Below are positions 59,675 to 64,000 of a stretch of 64,000 nt of DNA, piece after piece. Numbering within the stretch: position 1 is the stretch's first letter; each line of letters opens with the position of its first letter. The translations under genes were made by a program, and so were the position numbers. This DNA comes from Bos javanicus (taxonomy: Eukaryota; Chordata; Mammalia; Artiodactyla; Bovidae): NCBI RefSeq assembly GCF_032452875.1, contig NC_083871.1, positions 4,129,692-4,193,691 of the forward strand. The letters are read 5' to 3'. The notes under the pieces were generated by a model. It saw only the letters and a list, made by a program, of their open reading frames with translations. It was not told the origin of the DNA and did not search any database.

Positions 59675-62600
59675 TCAGTTCAGTTCAGTTCAGTCTCTCA
59701 ATTGTGTCCAATTCTTTGCAAGCCTATGAACTGCAGCACACCAGGCTTCCCTATCCACCACCAAATTTTGGGGCCTACTCAAAATCATATCCATCAAGTC
59801 AATGATGCCATCCAAACATCTCATTCTCTGTTCTCCCCTTCTCCTCCCGCCCTCAATCTTTCCCAGCATCAGGGTCTTTTCCAATGAGTCAGCTCTTCGC
59901 ATCAGGTGGCCAAAGTGTTGGAGTTTCAGCTTCAGCATCAGTCTTTCCAATGCACACCCAGGACTGATCTCCTTTAGGATGGACTGGTTGGATCTCCTTG
60001 CAGTCCAAGGGGCTCTCGAGAGTCTTCAACACCACAGTTCAAAAGCAGCAATTCTTCGGCACTCAGCTTTCTTTATAATCCAACTCTCACATCCATACAT
60101 GACTACTGGAAAAACTATAGCCTTGACTAGACAGACCTTGTTGGCAATGTAATCTCTCTGCTGTTTAATATGCTGTCTAGGTTGGTCATAACTTTCCTTC
60201 CAAGGAGTAAGCGTCTTTTAATTTCATGGCTGCAATCACCATCTGCAGTGATTATGGAGCTCAAAAAAATAAAGGAGGTCACTGTATCCATTGTTTCCCA
60301 ATCTATTTGCCATGAAGTGATGGGACCAAATGCCATGATCTTAATTTTCTGAATGTTGAGTTAAAACTCACATTTTTAGTGAAAAGCCAACTTTTCCACT
60401 CTCCTCTTTCACTTTCATCAAGAGACTCTTTATTATTTCTTAATTTTCTGCCATAAGGGTGGTATCATCTGCATATCTGAGGTTATTGATATTTCTCCTG
60501 GCAATCTTGATACCAGCTTTTGTTCATCCAGTCCATCATTTCACATAATGTACTCTGCATATAAGTTAAATAAGCAGGGTGATAATATACAGCCTTGATG
60601 TACTCCTTTCCTGATTTGTAACCACTCGATTGTTCCATGTCCAGTTCTAACTGTTGCTTCTTGACTTGCATATAGATTTCTCAGGAGACAGGTCAGGTGG
60701 TCTGTTATTCCCATGTCTTTAAGAATTTTCCAGAGTTTGTTATGATCCATACAGTCAAATCATTTGGTATAGTCATAAAGCTGATGTACATATTTTTCTG
60801 GAACTCTCTTAATTTTTCAATGATCCAATGGATTTAGGCAATTTGATCTCTGGTTTTTCTACCTTTTCTAAATCAAGCTTGAACATGTGGAATTTTATGG
60901 TTTACCTACTGTTGAAGTTCGGCTTGGAGAATTTTGCACATTACTTTACTAGCGTGTAAGATGAGTGCAATTGTGCGGTAGTTTAAACATTGTTTAGCAT
61001 TGCCTTTCTTTGAGATTGGAATGAAAACTGACCTTTTCCAGTCCTGTGGTGACTGCTGAGTTTTCCAAATTTGCTGGCATATTGGGTGCAGCACTTTCAC
61101 AGCATCATCTTTTAAGATTTGAAATAGCTCAATTGGAATTCCATCACCTCCACTAGCTTTGTTCATAGTGATGCTTCCTAAGGCCCACTTGACTTTGCAT
61201 CCCAGAATGTCTGGTTCTAAGTAAGTGATCACACCATCATGGTTATTTGGGTCATGAAGATCTTTTTTGTATGGTTCCTCTGTGTATTCTTGCCACCTCT
61301 TCTTAATATCTTCTGCTTCTGTTAGGCCTATACCATTTCTGTCTTTTATTGTGCTCATCTTTGCATGAAATGTTCCCTTGGTATCTCTAATTTTCTTGAA
61401 GAGATCTCTAATCTTTCCCATTCTGTTGTTTTCCTCTATTTCTTTGCATTGATTGCTGAGGAAGACTTTCTTATCTCTCCTTGCTGTTCTTTGGAATTCT
61501 GCATTCAAATGGGTATATCTTTCCTTTGCTCCTTTGCCATTATCTTCTTTTCTTTTCACACCTATTTGTAAGGCTTCCTCAGGCAATCATTTTGCCTTTT
61601 TGTATTTCTTTTTGTCTGGGATTATCTTGGTCACTGCCTCCTGTACAATGTCACAAACCTCCATCCATAGTTCTTCAGGCACTCTGTCTATCAGATCTAA
61701 TCCCTTGAATCTATTTGCCACTTCCACTGTATAATAGTAAGGGATTAGATTTATATCCTACCTGAATGGTATAGTTGTTTTCCCTACTTTCTTCAATTTA
61801 AGTCTGAATTTGCCAATAAGGAGTTCATGATCTGAGCCACAGTCAACTCCTGGTCTTGTTTTGCTGAATGTATAGAGCTTCTCCATTTGTGGCAGCAAGC
61901 AATATAATCAATCTGATTTTGGTGTTGATCATCTGGTGATGTTCATATGTAGAGTCTTCTTTTGCATTGTTAGAAGATGGTGATTTCTATGACCAGTTCA
62001 TTCTTTTGGCAAAACTGTATTAGTCTTTGCCCTGCTTCATTCTGTCATCCAAGGTCAAATTTGACTGTTAGCCCAGGTATTTCTTTACTTCCTACTTTTG
62101 CATTCCAGTCACCTATAATGAAAAGAATATTTTCTTTGGGGGGTGTTAGTTCTAGAAGGTCTTGTAGGTCTTCAGAGAACGATTCAACTTCAGCTTCTTC
62201 AGCATTACTGTTCGGTGTACAGACTTGGATTACTGTGATATTGAATGGTTGACCTTGGAAACAGAGATTTCTGTTTCCAGACAGAGATTATTCTGTCATT
62301 TTTGAGATTGCATCCAAGTACTACATTTTGGACTCTTTTGTTGACTATGATGGCTACTCCATTTCTTCTAAGGGATTCCTGCCCACAATAGTAGATGTTA
62401 TACTCATCTGAGTTAAATTCACCCATTCCAGTCCATTTTAGTTTGCCCCTAAAATGTCAGTGTTCACTCTTACCATCTCCTCTTTGACAACTTCCAAATT
62501 GCCTTGATTCATGGACCTAACATTCCAGGTTCCTATGCAATGTTGCTCTTTACAGCATCAGACTTCACTTCCATCACCAGTCACATCCACAACTGAACAT

Positions 62601-63165
62601 TGCTTTTGCTTTGACTCCATCTCCTCATTCTTTCTGAAATTATTTCTCCACTGATCTCCATAGCATATGGGCACCTACCTACCTAAGAAGTTCATATTTC
62701 AGTGTCTTATGGTTTTGCTTTTTCATACTATTCATGTGGTTCTCAAACAAGAATACTGAAGTGATTTGCCATTCCCTTCTCCAGTGGACTATGTTTTGTC
62801 AGAACTCTCCACCATGACCCGTCTGTCTTAGCTGGCCCTACACAACATGGCTCATAGTTTCATTGAGTGAGACAAGGCTGTGGTCCATGTGATCAGATTG
62901 GTTAGTCTTCTGTGATTATGGTTTTCATTCTGTCTGCCCTCTGATGGAGAAGAATAAGAGGCTTATGGAAGCTTCCACATGGGAGAGACTGACAGAGGTG
63001 GAAACTGCATCTTGTTCTGATGGGCGGGGCCATACTCAGTAAATCTTTAATCCAATTTTCTGTTGATTGGCTGGGCTGCATTCCCTCCCTGTAATTATTT
63101 GACCTGATGCCAAACTATGGTGGAGGTAATGAAGATAATTGTAACCTCCTTCAAAATGTCCCCTG
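59675..63165 (-). mobile_element. BovB LINE, nearly full length (about 3.5 kb)
   Basis: In antisense the copy runs from the (TTCAG)n tail at 59675 to the BovB 5' region near 63165. From 5' to 3': 5' UTR (63165 to about 62480); endonuclease start (RNGVAIIVNKRVQNVVLG, frame 62205-62426); linker and RT start (226-codon frame 60906-61586, including GIGLTEAEDIKKRWQEYTE and NKASGGDGIPIELFQI); RT box YADD at 60464-60475; C-terminal part (60336-59690). It has several frameshifts and stops, for example around 60380, 60770 and 61960. Both enzymes normally used for target-primed reverse transcription are represented but neither is intact. Confidence 0.95.
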
Positions 63166-63190
63166 CATACATGTACCATTTTAGTTAGGA

Positions 63191-63406
63191 TAATGGCAGG
63201 CTTCCCCAATGACTCAGCAGGTAAAGAATTTGCCTGCAGTGCAGGAGACTCGGGTTCAATCCCTGGTTCAGGAATTACCCCTGGAGGAGGAAATGTAGAC
63301 CCTTTCCAGTATTCTTGCCTGAAAAATTCCGTGGGCTGAGGAACCTGGCAGGCTACAGTCCAAGGGATGACAAAGAGTCGACAGGACTGAGCAATTTCCT
63401 TAATGG
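63191..63406 (+). mobile_element. Bov-tA SINE with short TSD
   Basis: A plus-strand Bov-tA at about 63198-63396: tRNA-like head (aggcttccccaatgactcag, B-box ggttcaatccctgg) and a Bov-A monomer to gactgagcaatttcc. A short TSD, taatgg, lies at 63191-63196 and 63401-63406. Confidence 0.9.
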
Positions 63407-64000
63407 AATAAATGTCACTACCAAAGAAGAGAATGTCACCTGAATAAAATTATGTGATCAATGGAAACCTGACCATTGAACTGACATTCTTGTCTCAATA
63501 GGCAGTTTTCCAAATACTTGTTTTACTTTGATTCAGTTGCTCTGTATTCTGTCTACATAGTAGAACTACCATTTTTGGGTATGTTTGTTTATTTTTGTTG
63601 CTTTATAATAGCAGTCTGGCTAATTATCAGTGTCACTATCCCATTTTATAAAATTTTTCTTAGTAATTCCAAGGTGAAGTTAAGGTTAAAATTTATGTTG
63701 ACACTCATGATAAGGAATTAAAAATGTCCACCAATGCTCATAGCCTTTGCTTAAGACCTAGAGTTTCTGTTCTCATTCCAATTCTGACTCTATTGCTGGC
63801 AATCAGAGTGGTTCTGAGGTTCTTCAATAGCCAAAACTACGCAGATTTGATTCTTATAAGCCAAAAAACTAACTGTTGGTCTTTCTTTGCTTGTTGTAGA
63901 GATTTTCACTCACATTTACTCTGAACTTATATAATTCAACCCTTGCCCCACCAACTTGAAGGAGCAAGAACAGATATGTACAACTGGAATTTGTATGTTA
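63407..64000. other. Unassigned DNA to window end
   Basis: No gene or repeat is recognised. Two frames of 66-67 codons (63518-63721 and 63724-63924) have hydrophobic content typical of T-rich chance frames. Confidence 0.45.

Noticed and set aside
60906..61586. 226-aa open frame on the minus strand as a possible gene
   Set aside because: It is the linker and RT start of a BovB whose flanks continue collinearly in other frames.
63198..63290. tRNA gene-like B-box sequence
   Set aside because: It is the tRNA-derived head of a Bov-tA SINE; no intact cloverleaf or anticodon arm is supported.

Overview
This window looks like AT-rich, gene-poor nuclear DNA from a pecoran ruminant (cattle, bison, buffalo, sheep or goat type). 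The evidence is the repeat content: BovB (RTE-clade) LINEs in at least 14 insertions, the ruminant L1_BT family, BOV-A2 dimers with (AGC)n tails, tRNA-headed Bov-tA SINEs and one older cetartiodactyl CHR-type SINE. I found no convincing protein-coding exon, tRNA, rRNA or other cellular gene. The longest open frames (about 261 aa at 12408-13193 minus, 226 aa at 60906-61586 minus, 168 aa at 50997-51503 minus) lie inside L1 ORF2 or BovB, the last one antisense to it. Family names come from recognising typical sequence by eye, not from a RepeatMasker run, so boundaries are good to about 5-30 bases except where a target-site duplication (TSD) fixes them.

Layout. 1-8,800: mostly unassigned DNA with a Bov-tA, a small Tigger-like MITE, an L1_BT 3' fragment (5229-6483), a BovB tail and a TA/GA microsatellite. 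8,753-11,475: a long repeat-poor block. 11,476-15,480: a minus-strand BovB split by a 5'-inverted L1_BT and by a BOV-A2. 15,752-18,480: a Tigger-like DNA element and two L1_BT copies in tandem. 18,835-23,605: an old L1 holding a CHR SINE and a nearly full-length BovB that has lost its 3' end and carries an internal duplication. 24,012-24,930: a BovB with an inverted 5' part and clean TSDs. 24,931-31,194: mainly unassigned DNA with three SINEs. 31,195-32,658: old L1 5' sequence and an MLT1-like LTR. 34,388-36,600: an interleaved BovB/L1_BT mosaic. 36,936-45,500: old L1 copies with many younger insertions. 47,394-55,553: three BovB copies, two of them inside one old L1. 55,740-58,020: an old L1 interrupted by an unclassified block of about 620 bp and a BOV-A2. 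59,675-63,165: a nearly full-length minus-strand BovB.

How it fits together. The window is a layered record of retrotransposition. Old L1M-type copies are the substrate, BovB and L1_BT landed in them, and BOV-A2/Bov-tA SINEs came last. SINEs have no protein of their own and are taken to have been copied by BovB or L1 enzymes. No copy here encodes an intact protein, so all are judged incapable of autonomous movement. The observations most worth checking are the two twin-primed (5'-inverted) insertions, one of them BovB; the duplicated BovB segment at 21514-21689 and 22763-22937; the BovB/L1 mosaic at 34.4-36.0 kb; and the unclassified insertion near 56.5-57.1 kb.
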